9,564 bases of DNA, from NCBI GenBank assembly GCA_036505735.1, contig DASXSZ010000200.1, positions 1-9,564 on the forward strand. The letters run 5' to 3'. A model generated the notes under the pieces. It made no database searches. It worked only from the letters and a program-made list of their open reading frames with translations, and had not been told where the DNA came from. Positions 9,181-9,564 of the stretch are shown here, in pieces; positions within the stretch are counted from its first letter, which is position 1; the number at the start of each line of letters is the position of its first letter. The DNA comes from DASUPK01 sp036505735. Lineage in GTDB: Bacteria; Actinomycetota; Thermoleophilia; Solirubrobacterales; 70-9. The position numbers were made by a program, and so were the translations under genes.

Positions 9181-9528
9181 CTACGCGGTTCGGCCGCGCA
9201 ATCGCTCCACCATCTTGCGCGTGGTCTGGCGCTTGCGCCGCTTGTCCCGGTGCTTCTTGACCTGCCGGCGGATGTCCTCGGCCATCTCGTGGATCGAGTG
9301 CAGCATGTCGGGGGACGCCTCCTTGGCTCGCAGCGTCACGCCCTTCAGGCCCAGCGTCGCCTCGGCGACCATCCGGTCGGCGATCCGGGGGTTCTTCTCC
9401 TCGCAGAGCTCAACCTCGAGCGTGGCCAGCTCGGAGACCTGCTTGCCAACCCGGGCGAAGCGCTGTGTGACCGCCTCCCGCAGCTCGTCCGTCACCTCGA
9501 CGTTCTTGCCCCGGACCTCGATCCTCAT
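9181..9528 (-). CDS. hpf: Ribosome hibernation promoting factor (HPF/RaiA family), short form
   Basis: The 115-residue protein matches the HPF/YfiA ribosome-binding domain: MRIEVRGKNVEVTDELREAV at the N-terminus, then FARVGKQVSELATLEVEL, EEKNPRIADRMVAEATL, and LRAKEASPDMLHSIHEMAEDI with the helix RRQVKKHRDKRRKRQ. Such proteins occupy the mRNA/tRNA channel of the 30S subunit in stationary phase and block translation. Actinobacterial members are usually the long type, with an extra C-terminal dimerisation domain that makes 100S ribosomes. Here the protein stops soon after the basic second helix and secA begins 25 nt later, so that domain is absent. The ATG at 9528 is supported by a near-perfect ribosome binding site. 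The remaining 24 bases to the window edge show no clear promoter. Confidence 0.93.
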   Translation of the reverse strand: MRIEVRGKNVEVTDELREAVTQRFARVGKQVSELATLEVELCEEKNPRIADRMVAEATLGLKGVTLRAKEASPDMLHSIHEMAEDIRRQVKKHRDKRRKRQTTRKMVERLRGRTA

Positions 9529-9533
9529 CGGCG

Positions 9534-9540
9534 CCTCCTT
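9534..9540 (-). promoter_or_regulatory. Shine-Dalgarno site of hpf
   Basis: On the minus strand AAGGAGG ends 5 nt before the ATG at 9528. It is the strongest ribosome binding site in the window and predicts efficient initiation of hpf, in contrast to secA just downstream. Confidence 0.8.
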
Positions 9541-9564
9541 CCGTTGGACTGGCGGACACGGATG

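Overview
The window is gene-dense, strongly GC-rich bacterial chromosome with third-position G/C bias, gene overlaps of 4 nt and very short intergenic gaps. The content (ECF-type sigma factor coupled to an Ogt-type DNA repair protein, hpf-secA-prfB neighbourhood, NarL-type histidine kinase, FIST protein) suggests a high-GC actinobacterium. A deep branch such as Thermoleophilia (Solirubrobacter/Gaiella-like) fits, because prfB still carries the programmed frameshift that most classical Actinobacteria have lost. That placement is an inference from style and gene order, not a proven identification.

Layout from left to right. The plus strand opens with the 3' end of a sigma factor (1-210), which overlaps by 4 nt a complete O6-alkylguanine-DNA alkyltransferase (207-839). 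Convergent to it is a minus-strand unit, read right to left: prfB (release factor 2, 3986-2876), a two-domain FIST protein (2873-1671) and an NmrA-like NAD(P)-binding protein (1674-847). The junctions are 2 nt and a 4-nt overlap, so the three are probably co-transcribed and translationally coupled. A 112-nt divergent intergenic region with a hairpin (3987-4098) separates prfB from a plus-strand membrane histidine kinase (4099-5352). Tail to tail with the kinase, 6 nt away, is a minus-strand SAM methyltransferase (6273-5359). It lies 41 nt downstream of secA (9155-6315), which follows hpf (9528-9181) by 25 nt.

Functionally the right part is a translation/secretion core: ribosome hibernation factor HPF, preprotein translocase ATPase SecA and, past an interruption, peptide release factor 2. 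In many Gram-positive genomes hpf, secA and prfB are adjacent; here the methyltransferase and the inverted kinase sit between secA and prfB. The left end is a regulatory/DNA-repair pair in which a sigma factor and its coupled alkyltransferase may form an alkylation-responsive unit (inference).

The best-supported unusual element is the RF2 autoregulatory frameshift site (TAC CTT TGA C on the minus strand). It is needed to read the full-length 369-residue RF2, and it lacks the strong Shine-Dalgarno-like stimulator of the E. coli site. I see no CRISPR array, transposon, tRNA or rRNA, and no convincing intrinsic terminator. Most of the window is ordinary core genome; I do not claim a new defence or mobile system.
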